The notes: generated from the sequence alone by a model not told the origin. Shown: positions 9,149-17,400, counted from the stretch's first letter. The stretch is DNA of 64,000 nucleotides from Streptantibioticus cattleyicolor NRRL 8057 = DSM 46488 (GCF_000240165.1 NC_017586.1:3224001-3288000), one strand, 5' to 3'. Numbers and translations are program-made.

Positions 9149-9180
9149 CACGGTTCCCGGAACGTGACGCGGGAACCGTG
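9149..9180. terminator. 11-bp stem hairpin between convergent genes
   Basis: CACGGTTCCCG (9149-9159) pairs perfectly with CGGGAACCGTG (9170-9180) around a 10-base loop. It lies between the ends of the dehydrogenase and rhodanese genes and may stop transcription from both sides. There is no U-run, as is usual in Streptomyces. Confidence 0.55.
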
Positions 9181-9212
9181 CCGGACCCGTCGGCGGAGCC
9201 GGGCTCAGGCGG

Positions 9213-9545
9213 TCAGACGATCGTGGCGGGGGTGTCGTCGTCGGTGGTGAGGGGGAGGCCGGAGGCGGCCCAGTCGAGCATGCCGCCCGCGACGTTGACC
9301 GCGTCGTAGCCCTGGGCGATCAGGTACTGGGCGACCTGGGCGGAGCGTCCGCCGACCCGGCAGACCACGTGGACGCGGCGGTCGGTGGGGATCTCGGCGA
9401 TCCGGGCCACCAGTTCGCTCATCGGGATGTGCACGGCCCGCTCGGCGTGTCCGGCGGCCCATTCGTCGGCCTCCCGTACGTCCAGCAGGTAACCGTCGGA
9501 GGGCACCGCGGCGGGGGCCACCTCGGGGAGCGGGGCGAAGTTCAT
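9213..9545 (-). CDS. Single-domain rhodanese-like protein
   Basis: The 110-residue rhodanese module has LLDVREADEWAAGH and the active-site loop CRVGGRS with catalytic Cys62, ending in VNVAGGMLDWAASGLPL. These proteins carry sulfane sulfur as a cysteine persulfide. The six-residue loop points to a sulfurtransferase rather than a Cdc25-like phosphatase. ATG 9545 has GAGGAAGG upstream on the minus strand. It is single-cistron, with no obvious pathway partner next to it. Confidence 0.88.
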   Translation of the reverse strand: MNFAPLPEVAPAAVPSDGYLLDVREADEWAAGHAERAVHIPMSELVARIAEIPTDRRVHVVCRVGGRSAQVAQYLIAQGYDAVNVAGGMLDWAASGLPLTTDDDTPATIV

Positions 9546-9678
9546 CGATCGGCCTTCCTCGTCTCGTTGCGGCACGCGCGCCGTGCCCGGCGGCCAGGCC
9601 CGGCCAGGGCGGCCCATCGGCCAGTATCCCAGGCCGGCCCGTTCCGCCCACGGTCGCGGGAGAGCGCTCGTCCCCTCG

Positions 9679-10722
9679 TCACGGGCGGCCGTCCACCGGG
9701 CGGAGGAGGGATTCCAGACGGCGTTCGCGTTCGGCGACCTGGGCGAGGAGTTGTTCGGCGATCTCGTTGAGGAGGCCGTCGGGGTCGTCGGGGGCGATTT
9801 TGAGCATCTGGCCCACGGCGCTGCCCTCCAGCTCGGCGGCGACGGCGGCGAGCGTCTCCTTGCGGGCGGCGAGCCATTCGAGGCGGAGGTAGAGCTCCTC
9901 GGCCCGGGTCGGGGCCGGCGGCTCGGGGGGCGGGCCCGCCTCCCACTCCTCGGCGAGGGCACGCAGCGCCTCCTCGTCGCCCTGGGCGTACGCCTCGTTG
10001 ACGCGGGCTATGAACTCGCCACGGCGTTTCTGCTCGGCCTCGTCCTGGGCCAGGTCGGGGTGGGCCTTGCGGGCCAGCTCACGGTAGAGGCGGCGGGCCT
10101 CCTCACCGGGGCGGACGCGGCGCGGCGCGGCCGGGTCCTCGGGGTACCGCACGCCGTCCGAGCCCAGCAGCCCCTCGAAGAGTTCCTCGACCCCGGGCAT
10201 CGGCATCACCAGGGCACGGCGTTCCCAGGCGTGCCGGATGTCCTCCCGGTCACCGCTGTGCGCCGCGACGGCCTCGGCGATCAGCGCGTCCAGCTCGTCG
10301 AGGCGGGCGTACATCGGCCCGAGGCGCTGGTGGTGCAGGCGGGAGAAGTTCTCCACCTCGACCCGGAAGGTCTCCACCGCGATCTCGAACTCGATCAGCG
10401 CGCGCTCGGCCGCGGAAACGGCGCGTTCCAGCCGTTGCTCGGCCTCCAGGGCCCGCTCCTCGTCGACCACGGGGCCGTCGTCGGGGCCTTCGCCGTCGCC
10501 GGGCACAGCACCGTCCGGGCTCCCGCCGACGTCCTCGCCGTCACCGACGCCCGCACCGTCCCCGACGCCCGCGAGGCCGTCCGCCGCCGGGTACGCCGGC
10601 GGCGGGCCGGACGGCGGCCAGGTGTCCTGGTGTTCCCGTCCGGCCTGGTGCGGCTGGTCGTGCTGGCGCATGTGCTCGGTGTGCCGGTCATCGTCCGGTC
10701 GGCTGCCCTCCGCCTTCGTCAC
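9679..10722 (-). CDS. J-domain-containing protein
   Basis: The 347-residue protein has about 100 residues of acidic, Gly-rich disordered N-terminus and then a predicted coiled-coil region. A J-domain-like segment around residues 205-260 (LYRELARKAHPDLAQDEAEQKRRGEFIARVNEAYAQGDEEAL) has the key HPD triad at about residue 221. An acidic helical tail follows. It lacks the Gly/Phe and zinc-finger regions of DnaJ, so it is a specialised co-chaperone that would stimulate a DnaK. GTG at 10722. Its client is unknown. Confidence 0.72.
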   Translation of the reverse strand: MTKAEGSRPDDDRHTEHMRQHDQPHQAGREHQDTWPPSGPPPAYPAADGLAGVGDGAGVGDGEDVGGSPDGAVPGDGEGPDDGPVVDEERALEAEQRLERAVSAAERALIEFEIAVETFRVEVENFSRLHHQRLGPMYARLDELDALIAEAVAAHSGDREDIRHAWERRALVMPMPGVEELFEGLLGSDGVRYPEDPAAPRRVRPGEEARRLYRELARKAHPDLAQDEAEQKRRGEFIARVNEAYAQGDEEALRALAEEWEAGPPPEPPAPTRAEELYLRLEWLAARKETLAAVAAELEGSAVGQMLKIAPDDPDGLLNEIAEQLLAQVAERERRLESLLRPVDGRP

Positions 10723-11067
10723 CCGACCAGCCTACGAGCCGCCGCGGCCCGCCCGTACCGTCCGCCGCCACGCGGCGAACGCCACCGCGCCGCGAACGCC
10801 CCGGGCGCACCACCCCGGCGCGTTCGGGGCCCTCGCACGCCCACGCGTCAACAACCGGGTTTCCGTCAACCCGGGTCAACGACTCGGGTGGCCAATCTCG
10901 CCATTTTCCCGCCCTCAGGGGATGTTTCATGCTTGCCTTGGCGCTGGACGTATCCGGCGCTGATACCTCCGGCGTTCCGGCCATCGCGGACCCAGCCGTC
11001 GCGGCCCGCGGGCGGACGGGACAACGACGACCTCGGCCCCTCTGACGAGAACCGCAGGTGCACGACG
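10723..11067. promoter_or_regulatory. Divergent intergenic region with GTCAAC repeats and a palindrome
   Basis: No gene is seen between the J-domain gene and the SpoIIE phosphatase. At 10847-10880 the word GTCAAC occurs three times (10847, 10865, 10875), overlapping the inverted repeat CCGGGTT-N6-AACCCGG (10855-10874). An AT-richer patch follows near 10905-10930. I infer a regulator site for one or both flanking genes. Confidence 0.4.
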
Positions 11068-11076
11068 TTGGACGAG

Positions 11077-13839
11077 ATGACCAGGCTCCCGGCCAGATCC
11101 GCGCAGCGAGCACAGGCAGCAGGTCCCGAAGGTCCGGCCGGCCCCGCGGGGCCGCCGGGTCCGGACGACGGGCGCCCCGGGCCCGCCGCCGAGGCGGACC
11201 CGGCCGAGCCGCCCGACCCCCCGCCCCTCCCCGGACCCGAGGCACCCGACACGGCCCCCGCCGGTGTCGCCGCGCTGCTGCGGCTCGCCGTCGTCGCGGT
11301 GGACCCGGACGGCCGCGTCTCGTACTGGAACCGGTACGCCGAGGAGTTGTTCGGACACCGCTGGGAGGAGGTCTTCAGCCACCGGGCCGCGGGGCTGCTG
11401 ACCATCCCGGCGGCGACGCCGTTGCCCTCCGCGACCGGCGGCGCCCCGCCCCGGCCGCGCAGCGGACCCCGGGACGCCATCGGGCTGCTGGAGGAGCTGA
11501 CCCGGCCGAGCTGGGCCGGCGAGTTCCCGGTGGCCGACCGGGACGGCACGCTGCGCGACACCCTGTGGTGGTCGTACCGGATCAGCGAGCCGTCCGGCAC
11601 CGGGCTGCTCGTGCTGGCGGCGCACGCCAAACCGGTGCGCGCCGGCGCGTTCCGGCTCGGGATCGGCCCCCGGCTGCTGCCGTACGCGCTGGTGGGCACG
11701 GCGGGGTCGGAGGGGCTGCGGGTGGCCGCCTGCCTGGCCCCGTCCGGCGACCCGGCCGGCACCGCGTGGCCGGCGAACCGGCTCGGGGCGATACTGCCGA
11801 GGGTCGGCGCGGTACGCCAGCAGCGCATCCTGGGGCAGGTCGCCCCGCTCGGCCACCCCGCGATCGCGGTGGAGGGGGCGGCCCCGTTCACCGTCCTGCC
11901 CCACGAGAGCGCGCCACCGCACGAAGAACCGCGCGAGGAGGCGCACGCCACCGCGCCCCCGTACGAGACCGGGGCCCGCCCCGCCCTCACCCCGCTCACC
12001 CTCCCCGCCTCCTCCGGCGGGCGGCCCCGGCCGGATCTGCTGCCGGTGCCCGGCGGCACCCGTACCGCCGCGGCGAAGGGGCGGCCGGTCACCGTCCACC
12101 CGCACGGGCTGGTGCCGGTCTCCGGCTTCCCGCGGATCCCGCGGATCCCACCGGGGAACGCCCTGGACGAGCAACTCGCGCTGCTGCGGGAGACCGGCAC
12201 CCGGGTCGGCTCCACGCTGGACCTGGGCACCACGGCGGCGGAGCTGTGCTCGGTGGCGGTGCCCCGGTTCGCCGACTTCGCCGGTGTGGTCATCGTCGAC
12301 CGGCTCTTCTCGGACGGCGCCGGCGACCTGGCGGGCGAACGCGGCTCCGGGAGCGGGCCGCAGCGCTCCCCCGTCACCCTCCGCCGGATCGCGGTGGCCA
12401 ACCGCCGTCCCGGCACGGCGTGGGACTCCGCGCTGCCGGAGGGGGAGTTGTTCACGCTGGCGGGGACGGCGGCGCCCGGGCTGCGCGAACCGTTCCTGCT
12501 GCCGGTGGTCGACCCCGCGGTCGCCGCGGACCTCGCCGCCGACATGGGCGTTCCGGCGCTGGCGCCGCTGCTGCCGGGGCGTTCGGTGCTGATGGCGCCG
12601 CTGACCGCGCGGGGCACCGTGCTCGGGATGATCTGCTTCGCCCGGGAGCCGCAGCGCCGCCCGTTCGACGCCCGGGACCTGGCCACCGCCGTGGAGTTCG
12701 CCGCGCGCGGCGCCGTCCACCTGGACAACGCGCGGCTGCACCGGCAGGAGTCCCGGGCCGCCGCGACCCTGCAACGCAGCATGCTGCCGACCAGCCCGCC
12801 GCGCATCCCCGGCGTCCGCATCGCCCACCACTACCGTCCCGGCGACCGGCAGGCGCAGGTGGGCGGCGACTGGTTCGACGCGATCCAGCTGCCCGGCGGC
12901 CGGGTGGCCCTGGTGGTCGGGGACGTGATGGGCCACGGGCTGCTGAGCGCCGCGGTGATGGGCCAGTTCCGTACCGCGGTGCAGACCATGGCGGCGCTCG
13001 ACATCCCGCCCGCCCAGCTCCTGCGCCATCTGGACAACCTCGCCCAGCGGCTGGGCACCGACCACCTGGCGACCTGCGTGTACGCCATCTACGACCCGAT
13101 CCACCGCACCCTCACCCTGGCCAACGCCGGCCACATCCCGCCGGTGCTCGCCCGCCACGACGGCCGCAGCGAACTCCTGCGGATCCCGAAGGGGGCGCCG
13201 ATCGGGGTGGGCGGGGTGCCGTTCGAGACCGCGGAGATCGAGGTGCCGGACGGCAGTTGGCTGGTGCTGTGCACCGACGGCCTGATCGAGGTGCGCGGCC
13301 AGGGGATAGACGCCGGACTCGCCGCGCTGTGCGCCAACGTCATCGAGCCGGAGCACACCCCGGAGGACGTCTGCGAGCAGATCCTGTCCCGGGTCCACTC
13401 CGAGGACCGGGGTGACGACGTGGCGTTGCTGGTCGCCCGGTTCGAGGGGATCGACCCGGACGACGTGGCCGAGTGGCGGCTCGACCTGGACCCGTCGCAG
13501 GTGCGCCGGTCCCGCGCCCTCACCCGCGGTCAGCTCACCGCCTGGCGGCTCGGCCAACTCGCCGACCTGGCCGAGCTGTTGGTGAGCGAGCTGGTCACCA
13601 ACGCGCTGCGGGTGGCGGGCCACGAGGTGCAGCTGCGGCTGATGCGGGTGGGCAAGCTCCTGGTCGAGGTGAGCGACGACGACCACAACCTGCCGCATCT
13701 GCGCCGCGCGGACGAGGACGACGAGGACGGCCGCGGCCTCGCCCTGGTCAGCAACCTCTCGCACCGCTGGGGCACCAGCCGCAAGGCGGTGGGCAAGGTG
13801 GTCTGGTTCGAGCTCCCGCTGCCGCCCGGCGACCGTTGA
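11077..13839 (+). CDS. SpoIIE-type PP2C phosphatase with PAS, GAF and anti-sigma-kinase-like ATPase domains
   Basis: The roughly 920-residue regulator has a Pro/Gly-rich N-terminus and a PAS-like domain at about 65-190 (VVAVDPDGRVSYWNRYAEELFGH). A GAF domain follows at about 360-560, then a SpoIIE phosphatase at about 560-790 with GGDWFD and GDVMGHG metal-binding motifs. It ends in a HATPase at about 800-915 (ELVTNAL, EVSDDD, DGRGLALV). Such proteins switch anti-anti-sigma factors by dephosphorylation and may also phosphorylate, setting alternative sigma-factor activity in stress or development. ATG 11077 is used here. TTG 11068 has the better-spaced AGG and is a real alternative. No sigma or anti-sigma gene is adjacent. 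Confidence 0.88.
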   Translation: MTRLPARSAQRAQAAGPEGPAGPAGPPGPDDGRPGPAAEADPAEPPDPPPLPGPEAPDTAPAGVAALLRLAVVAVDPDGRVSYWNRYAEELFGHRWEEVFSHRAAGLLTIPAATPLPSATGGAPPRPRSGPRDAIGLLEELTRPSWAGEFPVADRDGTLRDTLWWSYRISEPSGTGLLVLAAHAKPVRAGAFRLGIGPRLLPYALVGTAGSEGLRVAACLAPSGDPAGTAWPANRLGAILPRVGAVRQQRILGQVAPLGHPAIAVEGAAPFTVLPHESAPPHEEPREEAHATAPPYETGARPALTPLTLPASSGGRPRPDLLPVPGGTRTAAAKGRPVTVHPHGLVPVSGFPRIPRIPPGNALDEQLALLRETGTRVGSTLDLGTTAAELCSVAVPRFADFAGVVIVDRLFSDGAGDLAGERGSGSGPQRSPVTLRRIAVANRRPGTAWDSALPEGELFTLAGTAAPGLREPFLLPVVDPAVAADLAADMGVPALAPLLPGRSVLMAPLTARGTVLGMICFAREPQRRPFDARDLATAVEFAARGAVHLDNARLHRQESRAAATLQRSMLPTSPPRIPGVRIAHHYRPGDRQAQVGGDWFDAIQLPGGRVALVVGDVMGHGLLSAAVMGQFRTAVQTMAALDIPPAQLLRHLDNLAQRLGTDHLATCVYAIYDPIHRTLTLANAGHIPPVLARHDGRSELLRIPKGAPIGVGGVPFETAEIEVPDGSWLVLCTDGLIEVRGQGIDAGLAALCANVIEPEHTPEDVCEQILSRVHSEDRGDDVALLVARFEGIDPDDVAEWRLDLDPSQVRRSRALTRGQLTAWRLGQLADLAELLVSELVTNALRVAGHEVQLRLMRVGKLLVEVSDDDHNLPHLRRADEDDEDGRGLALVSNLSHRWGTSRKAVGKVVWFELPLPPGDR

Positions 13840-13850
13840 GGCACGCCGAG

Positions 13851-13875
13851 GGCCCGGTGCCGTACGCACCGGGCC
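13851..13875. terminator. Bidirectional terminator hairpin
   Basis: GGCCCGGTGC (13851-13860) and GCACCGGGCC (13866-13875) form a perfect 10-bp stem with loop CGTAC, between the convergent ends of the phosphatase and the ABC-2-like gene. Confidence 0.75.
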
Positions 13876-13897
13876 TTCGCCCTCCGCTGGCGCGGGG

Positions 13898-15091
13898 TCA
13901 GACGCCGACCGTCTCCTCCATCTCCTCCTCCGGGTCCGTGCCGTCCCGCCGCAGTCCGGCCGCGTGCCGCCCGTGCGGGGAACGTCCCCGGGGCGTACCG
14001 CCGGCCTGGACGACCGCGGCGGCAGCGGCGGCGGCCACCGCGGTGGCGTCGGCGGCGGCCCGCCGCTGGGCCTCGCGGCGGGCGCGTTCGGTCAGCCCGG
14101 CCACGGTGACCACGAGTACGCCGGCGATCAGCCACAGGACGAGCTGGAGCACGTCGCCGCCGAGTCCGTGGTGGTCGAAGTAGACCAGGCTGCGGGCGCC
14201 CTCCACGAAGCCGGAGCCGTTCCAGAAGGCGTGCAGGGCGCGGAAGAACCCGTTCTGCATCTCCGGCCGGAAGACCCCGCCGGCGCTGGTGAAGTTGAGC
14301 ATCACGAAGAGCACCATCACCCCGAGCGTGGTCCAGCGCTTGAGGAAGGTGTGCAGGCCGGTGCCGATCAGCACGATGCCGGCGCTGTAGAGCCAGGCCA
14401 TCCCCCACACGCCCCACAGCCCGTGCTCGACGAGGTGGAAGACCGGGCCGGCGAAGACCGCCCCGATCACGCCGACCACCAGGGACATCCCGGCCGCGAT
14501 CAGCGCCCGCAGCCGCATCGGCAGCACCGCGCCGGCCCCGCCGACCACCGCCACCGAGGCGTAGGAGCCGATGCTCACCGCGACCAGCAGGAAGAAGAGC
14601 CCCTGCCCGGTCGGGTCGTGCGGCGCGGGCGGCACCACGTCGGTGACCTTCAGCGGGGCGCCCTGGGCGGCGGCCACCGGGGTGAAGACCTTCTCGACCA
14701 CCGTGGCGCTGGTGTCCGAGCCGGCGGTGGCCACCATCAGCTCGGGGGCGTGGCGGCTCATCACGTAGGCGCCGAAGACGTCGCGGTGCTTCAGCAGGTC
14801 CTCGGCGTCCGCGCGGGTGGGCACGGTACGCACGTCGAGGGCGTCGCCGGCGTGGTCCTTGAGGGTCTGGGCGAGCACCTGGGGCGCCGGTCCCTGGCCG
14901 ACGACGGCCACCGGCATGTGGTGCGGGGAGGGGTCGCCGAACGCCCCGAGGTAGGCCAGGCCCATCCCGACGCACATCAGCAGCGGGGTGAGCAGATGGA
15001 GCAGGACGTGCCGTATCGCGCCCGGCGGCGTGCGGCGCGACTCGGCGGGGTGGACGGCCCCGGTCGGGGTACCCAGCGCGGGCGCGGTCAT
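13898..15091 (-). CDS. ABC-2/YhgE-Pip-like membrane protein (DUF3533-type)
   Basis: The 397-residue protein has an N-terminal membrane helix (HVLLHLLTPLLMCVGMGLAYLG), an extracytoplasmic segment of about 120 residues, then five or six more helices and a cytoplasmic tail rich in Ala and Arg. This arrangement fits the YhgE/Pip and ABC-2 permease-like families, often involved in export or phage-receptor functions. No ATPase is adjacent. It is divergent from a MarR gene and shares its 116-base promoter region with the operator at 15173. It is probably repressed by that MarR protein. Confidence 0.72.
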   Translation of the reverse strand: MTAPALGTPTGAVHPAESRRTPPGAIRHVLLHLLTPLLMCVGMGLAYLGAFGDPSPHHMPVAVVGQGPAPQVLAQTLKDHAGDALDVRTVPTRADAEDLLKHRDVFGAYVMSRHAPELMVATAGSDTSATVVEKVFTPVAAAQGAPLKVTDVVPPAPHDPTGQGLFFLLVAVSIGSYASVAVVGGAGAVLPMRLRALIAAGMSLVVGVIGAVFAGPVFHLVEHGLWGVWGMAWLYSAGIVLIGTGLHTFLKRWTTLGVMVLFVMLNFTSAGGVFRPEMQNGFFRALHAFWNGSGFVEGARSLVYFDHHGLGGDVLQLVLWLIAGVLVVTVAGLTERARREAQRRAAADATAVAAAAAAAVVQAGGTPRGRSPHGRHAAGLRRDGTDPEEEMEETVGV

Positions 15092-15157
15092 CGACGACCC
15101 TCCAACAAGCGTCGGCTGCCATGGACCGCCGGTCGGCGATCAGCAGTCGTTGGCGTT

Positions 15158-15187
15158 TACAACTTCCTTCACGTTGTACTATACAAC
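15158..15187. promoter_or_regulatory. MarR operator between divergent genes
   Basis: GTTGTA-CTA-TACAAC (15173-15187) is a perfect palindrome with 6-bp arms, and a further TACAAC lies at 15158-15163. The candidate -10 TACTAT (15177-15182) sits inside the palindrome, so binding would block the MarR promoter directly (autorepression) and probably the divergent membrane-protein promoter. Confidence 0.6.
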
Positions 15188-15207
15188 CAAATGGAAGGGA
15201 GTCCACC

Positions 15208-15654
15208 ATGCCGCCCACCCGGGAAGAATCCGTCGAGACGATCCAGCGCGAGCTGACGGCGTTCGCCCGGCGCGCCCGCGCCACGGCCGCCCGGATGCAC
15301 CCCGAGCTGTCGCTGGTCTCCTTCACACTGCTGACCCACCTCGCCGACCAGCGAGGATGCCGTGCCACCGACCTGGCGGCGCACTACATGCTGGACAAGT
15401 CCACGGTCAGCCGGCAGGTCGCCGCGCTGGAGAAGCTGGGCTTCGTCGAACGCCGCCCGGACCCGGACGACCAGCGCGTCCAGGTGCTCCACCCCACACC
15501 GGCCGGGTACGAGACGCTGGCCGCGGTGCACGCCAGCCGGCTCGCCATCTTCCACGAGCGCCTCGCCGACTGGTCCGAGGAGGACCTGGCCAGGTTCGCC
15601 GGATACCTGGAGCGCTACAGCCGCACGTCGGCGGCGGAGCCGCCGGCGTCCTGA
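15208..15654 (+). CDS. MarR-family transcriptional regulator
   Basis: The 148-residue winged-helix repressor has a recognition region, LAAHYMLDKSTVSRQVAALEKLGFVERRPDPDDQR, of textbook MarR form with the DxR wing. It probably senses a small aromatic or antimicrobial compound and controls the divergent ABC-2-like membrane protein. ATG 15208 is preceded by GAAGGGAG. The operator is described separately at 15158-15187. Confidence 0.88.
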   Translation: MPPTREESVETIQRELTAFARRARATAARMHPELSLVSFTLLTHLADQRGCRATDLAAHYMLDKSTVSRQVAALEKLGFVERRPDPDDQRVQVLHPTPAGYETLAAVHASRLAIFHERLADWSEEDLARFAGYLERYSRTSAAEPPAS

Positions 15655-15682
15655 CGGCCCCGCCCGGCCGTGGGGGCGCCGG

Positions 15683-16045
15683 TCAGGCCGCCGGGCCGCG
15701 CGGGCAGGGGGGCGCCTCGGGCATGTGGGTCGCCGCCCACTCGGCGAGCTCGTTCATGGCCGGGGCCAGCGCGTCACCCGCCGGGGTGAGCCGGTAGCCC
15801 ACCCGCAGCGGCGGACCCTCGTCCACCTCCCGGGTGAGCAGCCCCGCGGCGGCCAGTTCGGTCAGCCGGTCGGAGAGCATCCGCTCGCTGATCCCGGGGA
15901 TGCCGCGGCGCAGTTCGGCGAAGTACATCCGCCCGTTGGCCATGAGCACCGCGATGATCACGCCGGTCCACCTCTTGCCGAGCAGCGTGAAGACGCGGGT
16001 GATCCCGTGATCGATGCTCTGGCATTCATTGGGGTCCGGGCGCAT
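15683..16045 (-). CDS. HxlR-family transcriptional regulator
   Basis: The 120-residue winged helix-turn-helix protein has the HxlR pattern: an N-terminal Cys (Cys8), LLGKRWTGVIIAVLM, FAELRRGIPGISERMLSDRLTELAAAGLL and YRLTPAGDALAPAMNELAEWA. Several HxlR proteins sense aldehydes, quinones or redox state through this N-terminal cysteine. It is divergent from an azoreductase, the classic HxlR (YodB/AzoR-like) pairing, so it probably represses that gene. Confidence 0.88.
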   Translation of the reverse strand: MRPDPNECQSIDHGITRVFTLLGKRWTGVIIAVLMANGRMYFAELRRGIPGISERMLSDRLTELAAAGLLTREVDEGPPLRVGYRLTPAGDALAPAMNELAEWAATHMPEAPPCPRGPAA

Positions 16046-16161
16046 GCGTCCATCCTAACCGTGGAGGTGCACTCTTGTTAGTCACTGCATTTTCGTAAGT
16101 AGGTGTGGTATCTATAGGTGCAGTACGGGTTTCAACCACTACTGACCTGCCGGAGACACCC
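16046..16161. promoter_or_regulatory. Divergent HxlR/azoreductase control region
   Basis: This 116-base stretch is AT-richer than its surroundings (CTTGTTAGTCACTGCA and TTTTCGTAAGTAGG). It must hold both promoters and the HxlR operator. I see TAGT/AAGTA/CTACT words but no clean palindrome that I would call the operator. Confidence 0.4.
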
Positions 16162-16815
16162 ATGGCCACGCTGCTGCACATCGACTCGTCGCTCTTCCCG
16201 CTGGAGGGCTCCACCTCCCGCCAGGTGACCGCCACCTTCCGCAAGGAATGGGAGGCCCAGCACCCGGAGGGCAAGGTGATCTACCGCGACCTCGCCGCCG
16301 AGCCCGTCCCCCACCTGGAGCTGCACGGCACCCTGGCCGGCTTCGCCCCGGCCGCCGAGCACACCCCGGAGCAGGCCGCCGCCTTCGCCCTGCGCGACCA
16401 GCTCGCCCGTGAGCTGGAGGAGGCCGACGCCGTGCTGATCGGCGCGCCGATGTACAACTTCACCATCCCCTCCACCCTCAAGGCGTGGCTGGACCACGTG
16501 ATCCTGATGGGCCGCACCGTCGGCGAGCAGCGCTCCGCGGCCGGGAAGCCGACCGTCGTGGTGGCCAGCCGGGGCGGCGGCTACGGCCCGGGCACCCCGC
16601 GCGAGTCCTTCGAGTTCGTCACCACCTACCTCGACAAGGTGCTCGCCGAGAGCTTCGGCCTGAAGGTCGACTACATCGTCCCGGAGCTGACCCTGGCCCG
16701 CAGCAACCCGGCCATGGCCGACCTGGTCGAGCTGGCCGACGCCTCCAAGGCCAAGGCCCACGAGGAGGCCGCCGCCAAGGCCAAGGAGCTGGCCGTCCGG
16801 CTGGCCGCCAAGTGA
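16162..16815 (+). CDS. azoR: FMN-dependent NADH-azoreductase / quinone reductase
   Basis: The 217-residue flavodoxin-fold enzyme starts with the FMN phosphate-binding segment HIDSSLFPLEGSTSRQV and has APMYNFTIPSTLKAWLDHVI and the RGGGYGPGTPRESFEF loop of AzoR proteins. It reduces quinones and azo compounds with two electrons from NADH and protects against electrophile stress. ATG 16162 was chosen because MATLLHIDSS is the standard N-terminus. It is divergent from the HxlR regulator. The C-terminus is unusually rich in Lys, Ala and Glu. Confidence 0.9.
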   Translation: MATLLHIDSSLFPLEGSTSRQVTATFRKEWEAQHPEGKVIYRDLAAEPVPHLELHGTLAGFAPAAEHTPEQAAAFALRDQLARELEEADAVLIGAPMYNFTIPSTLKAWLDHVILMGRTVGEQRSAAGKPTVVVASRGGGYGPGTPRESFEFVTTYLDKVLAESFGLKVDYIVPELTLARSNPAMADLVELADASKAKAHEEAAAKAKELAVRLAAK

Positions 16816-16834
16816 CCCCTGCGGCACGACCGCG

Positions 16835-16866
16835 CTGACCCGTCCCCGCACCCGGGGGCGGGTCAG
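16835..16866. terminator. Bidirectional terminator overlapping the marR stop
   Basis: CTGACCCGTCCCC (16835-16847) pairs with GGGGGCGGGTCAG (16854-16866), a 13-bp stem with one G-T pair and a 6-base loop. The second arm contains the stop codon of the minus-strand MarR gene. Confidence 0.7.
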
Positions 16867-17369
16867 TCCGCGTCACCGCCCGTATCGTCCTCGGCCCGGG
16901 GCCAGGGGCGGCCCTCCAGCGCCTCGACGCTGCGGTTGAGGCGGACGAGGACGTCCTCCAGCTCCCGTACCTCGCGCGGCGACCAGTCGGCGACCACCTT
17001 GGCCAGGCAGCCCCGGTGGAAGGCACGGTCGGCGGCGAGCCGGCCGGCGCCCTCCTCGGTGATCCGCAGCTTGCGGGCCATGCCGCCGTCCGGGTCGGGG
17101 ACGCGTTCGGCGAGGCCGGCCCGCAGCAGCGCGGCGGTCTGCCGGTTGACCGTGGAGGTGTCGAGCCGGAACGCCTCCGCGAGCTGGCCGATGGTCATCG
17201 GCCCCTGGGCGTCGATCCGGTTGAGCAGCAGATAGGCGGAGCGCTCCAGGCGGGAGCCGGCCCGCTCGGGGCGCACCATCACCTGATGGCGCGAGAGCAG
17301 CATCAGCTCGCGTTCGAGTCGTTCCAGCACCGCGCCCGGCTCCTTCCACACCACGTCGGCGACGCGCAA
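16863..17369 (-). CDS. MarR-family regulator of the adjacent MFS pump
   Basis: The 168-residue MarR protein has TIGQLAEAFRLDTSTVNRQTAALLRAGLAERVPDPDGGMARKLRIT as its winged helix-turn-helix. The first in-frame start is TTG at 17369. GTG at 17354 or 17351 is possible, but the TTG leaves the 29-bp palindrome exactly outside the coding region. It is divergent from the MFS transporter and probably represses both genes. Confidence 0.85.
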   Translation of the reverse strand: MRVADVVWKEPGAVLERLERELMLLSRHQVMVRPERAGSRLERSAYLLLNRIDAQGPMTIGQLAEAFRLDTSTVNRQTAALLRAGLAERVPDPDGGMARKLRITEEGAGRLAADRAFHRGCLAKVVADWSPREVRELEDVLVRLNRSVEALEGRPWPRAEDDTGGDAD

Positions 17370-17371
17370 TG

Positions 17372-17400
17372 TGCACGATACACACCTTGTGTACGATGCA
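17372..17400. promoter_or_regulatory. Two-tier palindromic MarR operator
   Basis: The pattern is TGCA-N3-TACACA-N3-TGTGTA-N3-TGCA, symmetric over 29 bp. The inner arms are perfect 6-mers with a 3-base centre, the same 6-3-6 design as the other MarR site at 15173. A -10-like TACGAT (17392-17397) toward the MFS gene lies within it. Confidence 0.65.

Noticed and set aside
9583-11076. Very long N-terminal extension of the SpoIIE phosphatase
   Set aside because: The frame is merely open through the opposite-strand J-domain gene; codon pattern and composition change at about 11068-11077, where the real gene starts.
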